A stretch of DNA of 64,000 bases from Paenibacillus sp. FSL H7-0357 (GCF_000758525.1 NZ_CP009241.1:3906001-3970000), one strand, 5' to 3'; positions 42,363 to 52,700 are shown, counted from the first letter of the stretch. Made by a program: numbers and translations. The notes: generated by a model not told the origin, from the sequence alone.

Positions 42363-45164
42363 TTGCAGACAAAGATTAGCCTTGAAGGCGAGTGGGAATT
42401 GCAATTAGATAAGGAGAAACAGGGACTACAGCTGCCTTTTTCCGATGTCATTACCTTGCCGGGAACGACATCACATGCCCGCAAGGGACCGAAGAACGAA
42501 GAGGTTCTGGTCAGCGCCCTGACAGATGAATATCTGTTCGAAGGGTCGGCTTGGTATTCGAAGGAAGTAGTCATTCCAGAAGAACTCGCAGGAAAGACTT
42601 GTTTCCTATATTTGGAGCGCACCAGGCTTACGACGCTCTGGCTGAACGGTCAAGAGATTGGCAGCCGTGATAGCCTGAACACTGCGCATGTATATGATTT
42701 GACAGGGAAGCTTCAGTCTGGCAGTCAGACACTCACCGTCCGGGTCGATAATACCGGTTATCCGACCAAAGGCGGACATATGACTTCGCCGGACACTCAG
42801 ACCAACTGGAACGGAATCACTGGACGCATCGAGCTTCAGTTCTACGGCAAGTCCTATTTGAGCGGAATTCGGCTCGATCCGAATCTGCCTGAACGTTCTG
42901 TCCGAATCACAGGAATACTGGAAGGAACGGCTGTAACAACGATTGCTGTATCAGCTTCCAGTTTTAATAGCCAGACAGCCCATTCGGTGGCTGAGCAGGA
43001 ATTCACAATCTCGCCGGGGAACTTTACGATTGACTACACGTTAGGTTTGGATGCGCTTCCTTGGAGTGAAACCGCACCCAATCTCTATAACCTTAATATC
43101 CTCCTGAAGGATAGAGAAGGCGGAACCGGCGAACTGTATGAGTCGTTCTTCGGCTTGAGGGAATTCAAGGCGGATGGCGATAAATTCACGATCAACGGGG
43201 AGAAGACTTTTCTCCGCGGCAAACATGACGGACTGATCTTCCCATTGACCGGCTATGCCCCGACAGACGTAGAGGAATGGCTTAGAATTCTGGGGATATC
43301 CAAATCCTATGGTATCAACCATTACCGGTTCCACACCTGCTGTCCGCCGGAAGCGGCCTTTACCGCTGCCGATATGCTCGGGATCTATATGGAGCCGGAG
43401 CTGCCGTTCTGGGGAACGATTACAGAGCCATCGGACGAGGGTCATAACCAGGCTGAGCAAGACTATCTGGTCAGCGAAGGATATGAAATTCTGAAAGCGT
43501 TCGGCAATCATCCGTCATTCGTGATGATGTCGCTCGGCAACGAGCTGTGGGGCAGCAGAACCAAGATCGATTCCATTCTCAAAGACTATAAAGCATTCGA
43601 CGACAGACCCTTGTATACTCAAGGCTCGAACAACCACCAATGGGTACCGGAAATTCTGGAGCATGAAGATTTCTTCTGCGGAGTGCGTTTCTCGAAGGAG
43701 CGTCTGTTCAGAGGCTCTTATGCGATGTGCGACGCACCGCTCGGTCATGTCCAGACCGCACTGCCGGGTACGATGAAGGATTATGACGACCAGTTCGTTC
43801 CTCCGTCCCTGCAGAGCGGAGAGGTAGCAGAAGCGGGAGGTACTGTCCAAATTCAGTATGGTACTGAAGCCAAAACGGTGCAGGTCGGAGACACGTCCGG
43901 GGAATGGATTCCGCATATTCCTGTTATCTCGCATGAGATCGGGCAATACGCGACCTATCCAAATTATGAGGAAATCAGCAAATATACAGGACCGCTCAAA
44001 GCTGGTAATTTCAAAATTTTCCAAGAACGGCTGGAAAGCAATGGCCTGGGGCATCTCGCGGGCAAATATTTCGAGGCTTCTGGACAACTGGCGGCTGCTT
44101 GTTACAAAGAAGAGCTTGAGGCCGCTTTCCGCACCCGGAGACTTGCCGGATTCCAACTGCTGGATCTGCAGGATTTCAGCGGACAGGGAACAGCCTTGGT
44201 AGGTATTCTTGATGCATTTATGGACTCCAAAGGAATGATTACACCAGAGGAATGGCGCACCTTCTGCAGCGATGCAGTCCTGTTGGCAAGATTCCCGAAA
44301 TACAATTACATCTCCGGAGAAGTCTTTAGTGCCAGCGTCGAGCTGAGCTGGTTCCGGTCCGAAACACCAGATTCCCTTGTGCTGCAATGGGAGTTGACCG
44401 CAGACGACAGAACGCTGGCCGAAGGCTCAAGTGCAGTAAACATCCCGGCGGGTTCGAATTATATCGATATCTGCCAGTTGGCCATTGATCTTCCTGCCGT
44501 CCAGAAGATGACGAAAGCTGTACTTACTCTGAGAATCGCCGGATCAGATATCCGTAAATCCTACGACCTGTGGGTATATCCAGAGAATAGCGGTTCCGGG
44601 CTGGACCGCATCCGCATTTTCGAAGAGCTTTCCGATGAGGCGCTTGCGCTGCTGGAGCAAGGTGACAACGTGCTGCTCATGCCAAAACCGGAGTCTCTTC
44701 ATAACGCTATTGAAGGCTTCTATTGTACGGATTTCTGGTGTTATCCAATGTTCCGCTCCATCTCTGAGAGCATGAACCGCCCGGTACCTGTCGGTACCAT
44801 GGGGCTTCTGATCGACAACAGCCATCCTGTGTTCCGTGATTTCCCGTGCGAACAATATTCCACGTACCCTTGGTGGAGTATCATAGAGAACTCAAAATCA
44901 ATTATCCTGGACGGAACCGACCGGGAGTGGAGCCCGATTGTACAGACAATCGACAACTTTGAGCGTAATCATAAGCTGGGGTTCCTCTTTGAGTGCCGAG
45001 TAGGGGCGGGCAATCTGCTGGTCTGCGCCCTCGACGCCAGTAAAGCAGGAAAAACGCCGGAAGGAAGACAATTCCTGTCTAGCGTAGCCGGTTATATGGC
45101 ATCCAGCGAATTCAAACCGCAGTACACAGCAAACGTATCAGAGCTGCACAAGCTTATTCAATAA
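42363..45164 (+). CDS. Glycoside hydrolase family 2 enzyme
   Basis: A 933-residue cytosolic enzyme (no signal peptide). The N-terminal sugar-binding jelly-roll has SAWYSKEVVIPEE and FLYLERTRLTTLWLNG near 60-95, the Ig-like part follows, and the TIM barrel starts near 280 with FLRGKHDGLIFPLTG. The acid/base Glu is in MMSLGNELWGS near 390. The family includes beta-galactosidases, mannosidases and glucuronidases; this long variant with an extra C-terminal domain cannot be assigned to one. The TTG at 42363 is chosen (AGGAG eight bases upstream); GTG 42354 overlaps that site. It likely acts on sugar taken up by the divergent importer. Confidence 0.9.
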   Translation: MQTKISLEGEWELQLDKEKQGLQLPFSDVITLPGTTSHARKGPKNEEVLVSALTDEYLFEGSAWYSKEVVIPEELAGKTCFLYLERTRLTTLWLNGQEIGSRDSLNTAHVYDLTGKLQSGSQTLTVRVDNTGYPTKGGHMTSPDTQTNWNGITGRIELQFYGKSYLSGIRLDPNLPERSVRITGILEGTAVTTIAVSASSFNSQTAHSVAEQEFTISPGNFTIDYTLGLDALPWSETAPNLYNLNILLKDREGGTGELYESFFGLREFKADGDKFTINGEKTFLRGKHDGLIFPLTGYAPTDVEEWLRILGISKSYGINHYRFHTCCPPEAAFTAADMLGIYMEPELPFWGTITEPSDEGHNQAEQDYLVSEGYEILKAFGNHPSFVMMSLGNELWGSRTKIDSILKDYKAFDDRPLYTQGSNNHQWVPEILEHEDFFCGVRFSKERLFRGSYAMCDAPLGHVQTALPGTMKDYDDQFVPPSLQSGEVAEAGGTVQIQYGTEAKTVQVGDTSGEWIPHIPVISHEIGQYATYPNYEEISKYTGPLKAGNFKIFQERLESNGLGHLAGKYFEASGQLAAACYKEELEAAFRTRRLAGFQLLDLQDFSGQGTALVGILDAFMDSKGMITPEEWRTFCSDAVLLARFPKYNYISGEVFSASVELSWFRSETPDSLVLQWELTADDRTLAEGSSAVNIPAGSNYIDICQLAIDLPAVQKMTKAVLTLRIAGSDIRKSYDLWVYPENSGSGLDRIRIFEELSDEALALLEQGDNVLLMPKPESLHNAIEGFYCTDFWCYPMFRSISESMNRPVPVGTMGLLIDNSHPVFRDFPCEQYSTYPWWSIIENSKSIILDGTDREWSPIVQTIDNFERNHKLGFLFECRVGAGNLLVCALDASKAGKTPEGRQFLSSVAGYMASSEFKPQYTANVSELHKLIQ

Positions 45165-45190
45165 GCATCAGGGCCAGTTCGATTTGAATA

Positions 45191-45205
45191 GATCTTAAGT
45201 TCAAT
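45191..45205. repeat. Possible right-end remnant of the dispersed repeat
   Basis: GATCTTAAGTTCAAT is identical over 15 bases to the right end of copy 4 (before CTATATAG), but no other part of the element is present. Confidence 0.35.
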
Positions 45206-45210
45206 TTTGC

Positions 45211-45242
45211 AGGGAGCCGTTTATCGGCTTCCTGTTTTTTTT
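45211..45242 (+). terminator. Terminator of the GH2 gene
   Basis: Hairpin AGGGAGCCG-TTTAT-CGGCTTCCT is followed by GTTTTTTTT. Confidence 0.88.
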
Positions 45243-45248
45243 AGATAA

Positions 45249-45275
45249 ACAGAAGTAGAAGAAGAAGAAGAAGAG
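45249..45275. repeat. Short GAA microsatellite
   Basis: A run of AGAAGTA followed by about five GAA units in the untranslated gap. It could vary in length by slippage, but it is upstream of the promoter of the next operon and no effect is evident. Confidence 0.5.
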
Positions 45276-45409
45276 AGTTTTATAGGGTGATCAATCAAGT
45301 CTATTGAAAAATAGATATCGAATAATAACCTCGCAGAGTAGGTTTTTCTTGCCCGATAGTGCTCATAAAAATAAATTGTCAAAATCATGCTTTATCTGGG
45401 ATTATTTTG

Positions 45410-45438
45410 TTGTAGATTTGTCATTATTTAGTTATAAT
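45410..45438 (+). promoter_or_regulatory. Promoter of the hydantoinase operon
   Basis: TTGTAG (45410-45415), 17 bp, TATAAT (45433-45438). The region is AT-rich and lies about 60 bp before the GntR-type gene, which probably regulates itself here. Confidence 0.5.
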
Positions 45439-45496
45439 TCTATTAATCATCAATGAGTAACGAACTCAATTCTAGCAACATGAAAGGATGAACAGA

Positions 45497-46240
45497 GTGG
45501 CACTTGAATCGCATCATCTGCAGCTCGAGTATGAATTCTTAAAGGCTCTGAGGAATGCTGAAGTTCCGCTTGGAGCCAGCACTCTGGTTCATACGCTGGG
45601 GAAGAAATATGAACTCAGCCAGGCAACCATCGGACGCAAGCTGATGGAATTTGATTTCGAGGGCTATACCGTTCTGAAAGGCCGGAAAGGGCGCATTCTG
45701 ACAGAAAAAGGAACAAGGCGCATTGCATATTTGGAGAAAGAGCTGCACCAGAAAAATGTAAATTCCCAGTTTCTGCAGCTATTGAATAATTCAGGAGAGT
45801 CCGCATTGGTGGATGTGCTAGTGGCCAGACGGGCGCTTGAGCGGGAAATTGCCGCATTGGCTGCACAGCGGGCTACAAAGGAAGAAATCAGTCTGCTAGA
45901 GGCTTCTATTGCCAGTCAGAGCGAGCTTTTATCACAAAATATCATTCCCTATGAAGAAGACCGTGAATTTCATACTTTACTAGCGCTTACGGCGCGTAAT
46001 CAGGTATTGCTCCATGCGGCTCAGCTGGTATGGCAAACCGGCAAAGATTTCCTGGAAACCGCCTATATTCGCCGTACGGTGGGCAGCGAGCTTGTGGTTG
46101 ATCACCGTAAAATTCTGGATGCCGTTGCTGCGGGTTCACCTGAGCAGGCGGAAGCGGCAATGGTTATGCATATCAATCAAATGATAGAGGATGTCAAACG
46201 TTATTACGCTATCCAAAATCAGGAACAGCGCAATTCGTAA
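45497..46240 (+). CDS. GntR/FadR-like regulator with FCD domain
   Basis: A 247-residue regulator. The N-terminal 75 residues look like a winged helix (LGKKYELSQATIGRKLMEFD, then GYTVLKGRKGRILTEKGTRR), and the rest is an all-helical FCD ligand domain (LVARRALEREIAALAAQRAT, then EEDREFHTLLALTARNQVLL, HRKILDAVAAGSPEQAEAAM). FCD proteins usually bind carboxylic acids with a metal held by Asp and His residues, here DREFH and VDHRK among others. GTG 45497 is chosen since AAGGA is at proper spacing. First gene of the operon; probably senses its substrate. Confidence 0.85.
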   Translation: MALESHHLQLEYEFLKALRNAEVPLGASTLVHTLGKKYELSQATIGRKLMEFDFEGYTVLKGRKGRILTEKGTRRIAYLEKELHQKNVNSQFLQLLNNSGESALVDVLVARRALEREIAALAAQRATKEEISLLEASIASQSELLSQNIIPYEEDREFHTLLALTARNQVLLHAAQLVWQTGKDFLETAYIRRTVGSELVVDHRKILDAVAAGSPEQAEAAMVMHINQMIEDVKRYYAIQNQEQRNS

Positions 46241-46266
46241 ATGCTTTGAATAAAGGAGTGGAAATT

Positions 46267-48312
46267 GTGGAGATCCATTACCGCTTAGGCATAGATATTG
46301 GCGGAACCTTTACGGATGCCATTGTTACAGACGGGCAGGGCCAGATTGTCGCGGCGCTCAAAATACCCTCGATAGCTGATGCTCCCGAACAGGCGATATT
46401 CCAGGCATTAGACCAGCTGCAGTCGAAGGGAGTGGACACACGCAAAATTGAACTCTTCGTGCATGGCACTACGCTTGGCGTAAACACGCTGATCGAACGC
46501 AGTGGTGCAGTTACCGGGCTGCTCGTGACCAAGGGTTTCCGGGATGTACTCGAAATACGCCGCTTACGGCTTGAGAATACAACTAACCTCTATGGGGATA
46601 AAGCGCTGCCGCTTGTCCCGCGCCAGCTTGTAAAAGAAATCGATGAACGTCAGCTCGCAGACAGCAGAGTGCTCACCCCGCTGGACCCGCACCAACTGCT
46701 CCAGGCAGTGGATGAATTGGTGCAGGAGGGGGTTACGGCACTAGCCATCAGCTTCCTGCATTCTTATGCCAATGCCGGGCATGAGCAATTGGCCGAACAG
46801 CTGATCCGTGAGTGTTATCCGCAACTGCTCATCTGTAGAAGCAGTGCAATCTGGCCGCAGCAGCGAGAGTTCGAGCGGACGCTGGCCACGGTGATGAATG
46901 CTTATGTAGGCGAACGGATGGGGTCTTATTTCAAGCGTCTGCAAGAAGGAATCGGACCCTATGGCGTATCGGCGACGCTGCTGTCCACCATGTCAAACGG
47001 TGGTATGATGACCGCTGCCCGCGCTGCGGCCGAGCCAGTAAGGACGCTCCTGTCCGGTCCTGCCTCGGGTGTGATTGGCGCAACCTTTATCGCGGAGCAG
47101 GCAGGTATTAACCAGGTCGTTACCTTCGACATGGGCGGGACAAGCGTAGATGTCGCCTTAATTGACAAGGAGCCTACCTACTCCACAGAGAATCAGGTGG
47201 GCGATTTCCCGGTTATCATTCCTGCGGTAGATGTGACCGCCATCGGAGCGGGCGGAGGCTCGATCGCCTGGGTTGATTCGGTCGGGGTATTGAAGGTAGG
47301 GCCGCGCAGTGCAGGCGCCAAGCCGGGCCCGGCGTGCTACAACCGCGGCGGCAAGCAGGCGACAACCACTGATGCCTATTTGCATTTGGGCATTCTGCAG
47401 GCAGACCGTTTTCTCGGCGGCCAGATGCAGCTGTTCCCTGAACTGGCTGAACAGGCGCTTACGATTTTGGGTGACCAGCTCGGGCTGACTGCCAAGCAGA
47501 CGGCGCAGGCCATTCTGGATGTGGCCACCGCGAATATGTATGCCCAATTCTCACCGCTGATGGCGCGAAAAGGAGTCGATCCCCGTGACTTCACTCTGCT
47601 TGCCTATGGGGGCGCGGGCCCGATGCATGCTTTTCTGATGACGCGTGAAGTTGGCATCCGCCGGGTGTTGATTCCACCTTCTCCTGGAACGCTTTGTGCT
47701 CTGGGCTGTACGGTTGCCAATTTGCGCAACGACTTTGTCTTCACACTTCACAAGCGCAGCCGTGGACTGGATGCCGGAGAACTTCAGACACATTTTTATT
47801 CGCTTGAGCAGCAAGGACGCCGCTGGATCGAGGATGAGGCCAAGGGGGGAGTAACTCTGGGCGGTACATACGTCATTTACAGCGCGGATATGCGATATGA
47901 AGGACAGGCATTTGATCTGGAGGTTACTCTCTCAGATTCTGATATTTCTGATCCTGAAGAAGCGGAGATTAAATTCCACCGCAAATATGAATCCGTCTTC
48001 GGAATCAGCCAGCCGGAGGCGGAAGTCATGTTCGTCAATCTGCGGGCAAGTATCGTCGGGCTTCTGCCAAGTAAGATTAGGGCAGCTTCTCCGCAGGTAG
48101 CAGGCAGTGGAAAACCTGTGGAGTCCCGGGGAATCACGTTTGACGGATTGGATTACCAGGCTAAGGTGCTTAATCGGGAGCATCTGAACACAGATACAAG
48201 AATCTCCGGTCCGGCTATCCTTGAGGAATATGATACGACGGTGTTTGTACCTCCCGGCTACACAATACACAGAGATGCTAACGGAAATATTATCGGGGAG
48301 GCAGATCTATGA
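46267..48312 (+). CDS. hyuA: Hydantoinase/oxoprolinase A subunit
   Basis: A 681-residue ATP-dependent ring-opening enzyme subunit. It begins RLGIDIGGTFTDAIVTDG, the typical ASKHA nucleotide-binding start, and has the family blocks VHGTTLGVNTLIER near 70, LLSGPASGVIGA near 265 and VVTFDMGGTSVDVAL near 290. The family opens hydantoins, N-methylhydantoin or 5-oxoproline, or acts in acetone carboxylation. GTG 46267 lies eight bases after AAAGGAG. The last four bases overlap hyuB. The true substrate is not shown by sequence. Confidence 0.9.
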   Translation: MEIHYRLGIDIGGTFTDAIVTDGQGQIVAALKIPSIADAPEQAIFQALDQLQSKGVDTRKIELFVHGTTLGVNTLIERSGAVTGLLVTKGFRDVLEIRRLRLENTTNLYGDKALPLVPRQLVKEIDERQLADSRVLTPLDPHQLLQAVDELVQEGVTALAISFLHSYANAGHEQLAEQLIRECYPQLLICRSSAIWPQQREFERTLATVMNAYVGERMGSYFKRLQEGIGPYGVSATLLSTMSNGGMMTAARAAAEPVRTLLSGPASGVIGATFIAEQAGINQVVTFDMGGTSVDVALIDKEPTYSTENQVGDFPVIIPAVDVTAIGAGGGSIAWVDSVGVLKVGPRSAGAKPGPACYNRGGKQATTTDAYLHLGILQADRFLGGQMQLFPELAEQALTILGDQLGLTAKQTAQAILDVATANMYAQFSPLMARKGVDPRDFTLLAYGGAGPMHAFLMTREVGIRRVLIPPSPGTLCALGCTVANLRNDFVFTLHKRSRGLDAGELQTHFYSLEQQGRRWIEDEAKGGVTLGGTYVIYSADMRYEGQAFDLEVTLSDSDISDPEEAEIKFHRKYESVFGISQPEAEVMFVNLRASIVGLLPSKIRAASPQVAGSGKPVESRGITFDGLDYQAKVLNREHLNTDTRISGPAILEEYDTTVFVPPGYTIHRDANGNIIGEADL

Positions 48313-50288
48313 TTACGGATAAAGTCTTCCTCGAAATCTTCAACAACCGGATTCAGGCAGCAGTAGAGGAAATGGCCAACGTCGTCCTGCGCACCGGCTT
48401 TACCGCCTTTGTCAAAGAAACGGGTGATTTCGGCACCTACCTGTTATCGCCGGAAGGCGAGACGTTCGGCTCTCCGCTGAATACGGGATACAACCTCTCC
48501 CTGGGAATTCCTGCGGCTACCGCCATCAAGGCAATACACCAGTGGCAGGAAGGTGACATAGTCATCTGCAACGACCCCTATACCACTGGGGGGATGGTGA
48601 CCCATCTGCCGGATATTCACCTGATTAAGCCTTATTTCCATGACGGCAGGATCATTGCTTTTGGACTTTGCTTCGTACATTCTTCGGATGTCGGCGGAAA
48701 GGTTCCGGGCAGCGTATCGCCAAGCGCTTATGACATACATATGGAGGGCATCCGGATTGCGCCGGTCAAGCTGTATGAGGCTGGCTGTATGAATGAGCAG
48801 GTGCTCCGGCTGCTGCTGGACAACAGCCGGATCCCCGAGCAGAATCTTGGCGATCTCAAGGCGCTTATGGCTGCGCTGAACAGAGGGGAGCAGCGGCTGA
48901 AGGAACTCATCGGCAGATATGGGGCGGAGCAGGTGGAGCAAGGCATTGAGAATCTTCTGGAGTATGCGGAGCTTAAAGCCCGGGCGATCATTCAGGATAT
49001 CCCCGACGGCTCCTATGACTTCTGGGACTATCTGGAGAAGGGGCCCGGCGGCTATCCGATCCGGCTGCGCTGCCGCATGACAATTACCGGCACGGATATC
49101 TATCTGGACTTTAGCGGAACCGACCCGCAGGTTAGAGCTTCGTTTAATATTCCGACGCATAACCAGCAAGGGCACTATATGCTTGTGCCGGCGTTGATCC
49201 GCTACTTCCGGACACTGGATCCGGCGATTCCATGGAATTCCGGGATGGTGCGGATGGTGCGCAACTACGCGCCTCCGGCATCGGTGCTCAATCCGGAACC
49301 GATGGCGGCGGTAGGTGCGCGAGCGGCGACCTTTATCCGGGTGATGGATGTCATTACAGGGGCGCTGAGCCAGGCGCAGAGCAGCAAGGTGCCGGCTGCT
49401 GGAGCAGGTCAAGCCTGCATTGTGATGATGGCAATGACCGATGCTTCCGATGGCAAGAGCAAAGTTGGTGTAATTCAGCCGATCTGTGGCGGATCAGGGG
49501 CAAGACCGATGAAGGACGGGATTGACGGGATGGATTTCGCCGTAGGCCATTTGCGGAATATTCCGGCTGAAACGGTTGAGGCGGAGATGCCTGTACTGAT
49601 TGAACGTTACGGTTTAAGAGCGGATTCAGCCGGAGCCGGCAAATTCAGAGGCGGCAGTGGCATTGACCTGCGCGTCAGGATTCTCAGTCCGGATACCGTG
49701 ATGACCGCAAGAAATATGGAACGGATGGAATTCCAGCCCTGGGGCCGCTTGGGAGGTGGTGTAGGTAATCATGGAGAAGCGATATTTAATGAAGGCCGGC
49801 CAGATGAACGCAACCTTGGCCGGATTGATGAGCTTTTGCTACAACCGGGAGATACCGTGACTTTTCTGTCCCAGGGCGGCGGCGGATATGGAAATCCTTA
49901 TGAACGGGACCCTGCATTCGTACGGAATGATGTGCAGAAAGGACTTTTGTCGGAAGATCAGGCGCGTGAACAATACGGCGTAGTGCTAAATTCAAATGGC
50001 AAAACCTTTGATGAAGCATCCACTAAGCTGCTGCGTAATGGACGCAGTAAGAATCGGGAAGCTTTCAGCTTCGGGGGAGCCAGGACTGCGTTTGAAACGG
50101 TCTGGACAGATAAAATGCAGCTCGCCGTGAACGCTGCTCTGAGCAGCTATCCGCTGGCACTTCGGGATTATTTGAAGAGACAGACGATGGCAGAAGCTGA
50201 GTCCAGAGTTGCTGCGGGGCATCCAGTTTCGGCTTCAGCAATACCAGAGATCATGGAAGAATTGCGCAGGGGAATAGGGCTGCGCTGA
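48309..50288 (+). CDS. hyuB: Hydantoinase/oxoprolinase B subunit
   Basis: The 659-residue partner of HyuA. Blocks typical of the family are DFGTYLLSPEGETFG near 38, GDIVICNDPYTTGGMVTHLP near 80, CFVHSSDVGGKVPGSVSP near 118, and the glycine-rich GGSGARPMKDGIDGMDF near 395. The subunits form the catalytic complex together; ATP hydrolysis on A drives amide opening on B. The C-terminal 100 residues after GYGNPYERDPAFVRND are an extension often present. It is translationally coupled to hyuA. Confidence 0.9.
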   Translation: MITDKVFLEIFNNRIQAAVEEMANVVLRTGFTAFVKETGDFGTYLLSPEGETFGSPLNTGYNLSLGIPAATAIKAIHQWQEGDIVICNDPYTTGGMVTHLPDIHLIKPYFHDGRIIAFGLCFVHSSDVGGKVPGSVSPSAYDIHMEGIRIAPVKLYEAGCMNEQVLRLLLDNSRIPEQNLGDLKALMAALNRGEQRLKELIGRYGAEQVEQGIENLLEYAELKARAIIQDIPDGSYDFWDYLEKGPGGYPIRLRCRMTITGTDIYLDFSGTDPQVRASFNIPTHNQQGHYMLVPALIRYFRTLDPAIPWNSGMVRMVRNYAPPASVLNPEPMAAVGARAATFIRVMDVITGALSQAQSSKVPAAGAGQACIVMMAMTDASDGKSKVGVIQPICGGSGARPMKDGIDGMDFAVGHLRNIPAETVEAEMPVLIERYGLRADSAGAGKFRGGSGIDLRVRILSPDTVMTARNMERMEFQPWGRLGGGVGNHGEAIFNEGRPDERNLGRIDELLLQPGDTVTFLSQGGGGYGNPYERDPAFVRNDVQKGLLSEDQAREQYGVVLNSNGKTFDEASTKLLRNGRSKNREAFSFGGARTAFETVWTDKMQLAVNAALSSYPLALRDYLKRQTMAEAESRVAAGHPVSASAIPEIMEELRRGIGLR

Positions 50289-50360
50289 TGACAACAGCGG
50301 CTATGACCGGAAGGCGACAAAATTAGGAATTATATTAAATAACCTGAAGGAGAGAACCGA

Positions 50361-51530
50361 ATGAGTACTCAAAAACCTAAACGCTCTTATATCTTACCGG
50401 CAATGTCGCTTGCCATGATTGTGGCACTGTCAGCTTGTGGAGGGGGAAGCAACGCGAATAATGCTACTGGAAACAATGTTGCTAAAAACAATGCTGCCGG
50501 GAAGTCGGAAGATTCGACAGCAGCCGGCAGTGGTGAAAAGGTCAAGCTGACCATGTTTATCTGGGCCGGCTCCAATCAGGATGTGGTTCCTAAGGAAGTC
50601 GTAGCAGAGTATGTAAAGAACCATCCGAACGTTGAGGTGACCTTCGAAGAATCCTCCAATGCTGTAATGTATCCGAAGATGCTGGCAGGCAAGCAGGCTG
50701 ATCCGAACAATCCGATTGTAAACTTCGGTTATTTCAACGCAGATGCTTCAGCCAAAGGCATCAATGACGATATGTGGGAGCCGCTTGACCCGGCCATAGT
50801 CACCCATATGAAGGACATTCCCGAAGCCTTCCATACCGCTGATAACAAGGGCATCGTCTGGGGCGTGTCGAGCTTTGCGCTGGTCTACAACAAAGATCTG
50901 GTAAAAACACCGCCGACAAGCTGGAACGACCTGTGGGGAAACGAAGAGTTCAAAGGAAAAACTGCATTGTGGGATTACATGTTCTATTCTTATCTGTCCC
51001 CGCTTCTGGCTGTAAAAGGGGAAGAACTCGGCGCATCCTACGAGAATCCAGAGCCGGCCTTCCAGTTCTGGGCGGATAACAGCGAGCAGATCGGCACACT
51101 GGTTACCTCGAACGACCAGCTTAAGGGTCTGCTCGATTCGGGCGACGCCCTGATTGCTCCGTTCAGCTCACAAGTAGCACAGACTTGGATCGACGGCGGC
51201 TCGCCGCTGGCCGTAGCTTATCCTAAGGAAGGTGCGATTTCCTTCCCTTACTCGCTGCAGGTTGTCAAAGGTTCTACGCCGGAGCAGGCAAAAGTGGCCA
51301 ACGAGATCATTAATGAGCTGCTTAGCGCAGATGCGCTGTCCCGTTACGCCGAGGCGACAGGTACTCCAGTGACAAGCACGGCAGCAGTCATCCCGGATAA
51401 ATATAAGGATGATCCATCCTTCTCCGTTGAGGAGCAGAGTAAGGGAATGAATCCGGACTGGGATACGCTGGCCAAGAACAGCTCCGCCTGGAAGGAACTG
51501 TGGGACCGTCTGGTCAAAACAAAATTATAA
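50361..51530 (+). CDS. ABC transporter substrate-binding lipoprotein, spermidine/putrescine type
   Basis: A 389-residue lipoprotein with a signal peptide and lipobox LSAC (Cys near 26), then an Asn/Ala-rich linker, then a binding domain of the PotD/iron-type class (VTFEESSNAVMYPKMLAGK, WGVSSFALVYNKDLVKTPPT, SWNDLWGNEEFKGKTALWDY). This class binds polyamines, thiamine, Fe or organic amines and acids. Position in a hydantoinase operon suggests uptake of a cyclic amide or a related N-compound, by inference. Confidence 0.88.
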   Translation: MSTQKPKRSYILPAMSLAMIVALSACGGGSNANNATGNNVAKNNAAGKSEDSTAAGSGEKVKLTMFIWAGSNQDVVPKEVVAEYVKNHPNVEVTFEESSNAVMYPKMLAGKQADPNNPIVNFGYFNADASAKGINDDMWEPLDPAIVTHMKDIPEAFHTADNKGIVWGVSSFALVYNKDLVKTPPTSWNDLWGNEEFKGKTALWDYMFYSYLSPLLAVKGEELGASYENPEPAFQFWADNSEQIGTLVTSNDQLKGLLDSGDALIAPFSSQVAQTWIDGGSPLAVAYPKEGAISFPYSLQVVKGSTPEQAKVANEIINELLSADALSRYAEATGTPVTSTAAVIPDKYKDDPSFSVEEQSKGMNPDWDTLAKNSSAWKELWDRLVKTKL

Positions 51531-51572
51531 ACCGGCTGCTGGCAGCAACCGAAGAGATGGGAGTTGGGGACA

Positions 51573-52700
51573 ATGAGTGACGGAGTGGGGCCGATTGCAA
51601 TCGAGACGCGAAAAGTGAGCAAGTCTTATGCGGGAAATACGGCCGTTAATCAGGTGTCGCTACAGGTGAAACGGGGAGAATTCGTCTCTCTGCTCGGGCC
51701 CAGCGGCTGTGGGAAAACCACGCTGCTCCGGCTTCTCGGCGGCCTGGAGCAGCCTGATGAGGGGACTGTGCTGCTGTCGGGACAAGATGTCTCGGGGATC
51801 CCGGCCTATGGACGGAATACGAACATGATTTTTCAGCAACTGGCGCTGTTCCCCCATATGGATGTCTACAATAACATCGCTTACGGCTTGAAAGTCAGAA
51901 ATACCCCGAAGCACGAAATCAAACAGCGAGTACAGGAGATGCTGGAACTGGTGCAGCTTGGCGACTACAGCCAACGCGCCGTCTCCCAGCTATCCGGCGG
52001 ACAGGCGCAGCGCGTTGCCATTGCCCGCGCCTTAATTAACAAGCCGGAGGTGCTGCTGCTGGACGAACCGCTGTCAGCACTGGATTTGCAGCTGCGGCTG
52101 GATATGCAGCGTGAACTGAAAAGGATACAACGTGAATTCGGGGGCACGTTTATCTTCGTTACCCATGATCAGCATGAGGCGATGAACATGTCTGACCGCA
52201 TCGGTGTCATGCGGGGCGGCAAGCTGCTTCAATATGCAACACCTGATGAAATCTACGAACGGCCCGTGGACAGCTTTGTTGCCAAGTTTATCGGTGACAC
52301 CAACCTGCTTCGGGTGAAGGTACTTGGTGCGGAAGAAGGCCGGGTCTGGGTTCAAGCCGGCGGCTTGAAGCTTGCCGTGCGCCCGCCGGAAGACCAGCCC
52401 CCGCTCCCTGCGGGGAGTACGGGTTCACTCTCCGTCCGTTACGAGTATCTCCGAATCGGAGAAGCAGCAAGTGGCTGCGACAACCGGCTGGAAGGAAGAG
52501 TGACCGAATGTGCATATGGCGGTGCAAGCATCAAGTATACGCTGGATATGGGTGGCCATATCCAGCTGCATGCCAGCACTCTGTATCAGCGGGGAGATGC
52601 CCGGTATGCTCCGGGCGACTCGCTGCAAATCGGATTCAATCCCGAAGACGGTCTGCTCCTGCCCGTTGATGGACCTCCTCAAAGAGTAGGTTCCTTATGA
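51573..52700 (+). CDS. ABC transporter ATPase, PotA type
   Basis: A 375-residue ATPase with Walker A GPSGCGKTT near 44, signature LSGGQAQRVAIARAL near 140, Walker B VLLLDEPLSALD near 160, the H-loop FVTHDQHEAM near 195, and a TOBE domain after about 245. PotA-like proteins energise two different permeases (B and C types), both encoded next. ATG 51573 is chosen with GGGAGTTGGGG upstream. Confidence 0.95.
   Translation: MSDGVGPIAIETRKVSKSYAGNTAVNQVSLQVKRGEFVSLLGPSGCGKTTLLRLLGGLEQPDEGTVLLSGQDVSGIPAYGRNTNMIFQQLALFPHMDVYNNIAYGLKVRNTPKHEIKQRVQEMLELVQLGDYSQRAVSQLSGGQAQRVAIARALINKPEVLLLDEPLSALDLQLRLDMQRELKRIQREFGGTFIFVTHDQHEAMNMSDRIGVMRGGKLLQYATPDEIYERPVDSFVAKFIGDTNLLRVKVLGAEEGRVWVQAGGLKLAVRPPEDQPPLPAGSTGSLSVRYEYLRIGEAASGCDNRLEGRVTECAYGGASIKYTLDMGGHIQLHASTLYQRGDARYAPGDSLQIGFNPEDGLLLPVDGPPQRVGSL

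Noticed and set aside
45249..45275. GAA run as a CRISPR-like or phase-variable repeat
   Set aside because: No spacers; it lies upstream of the promoter and outside any reading frame, so no switching effect can be proposed.
48444..49412. Long minus-strand frame opposite hyuB
   Set aside because: Antisense shadow of a well-supported gene, Arg/His-rich and without a start signal.
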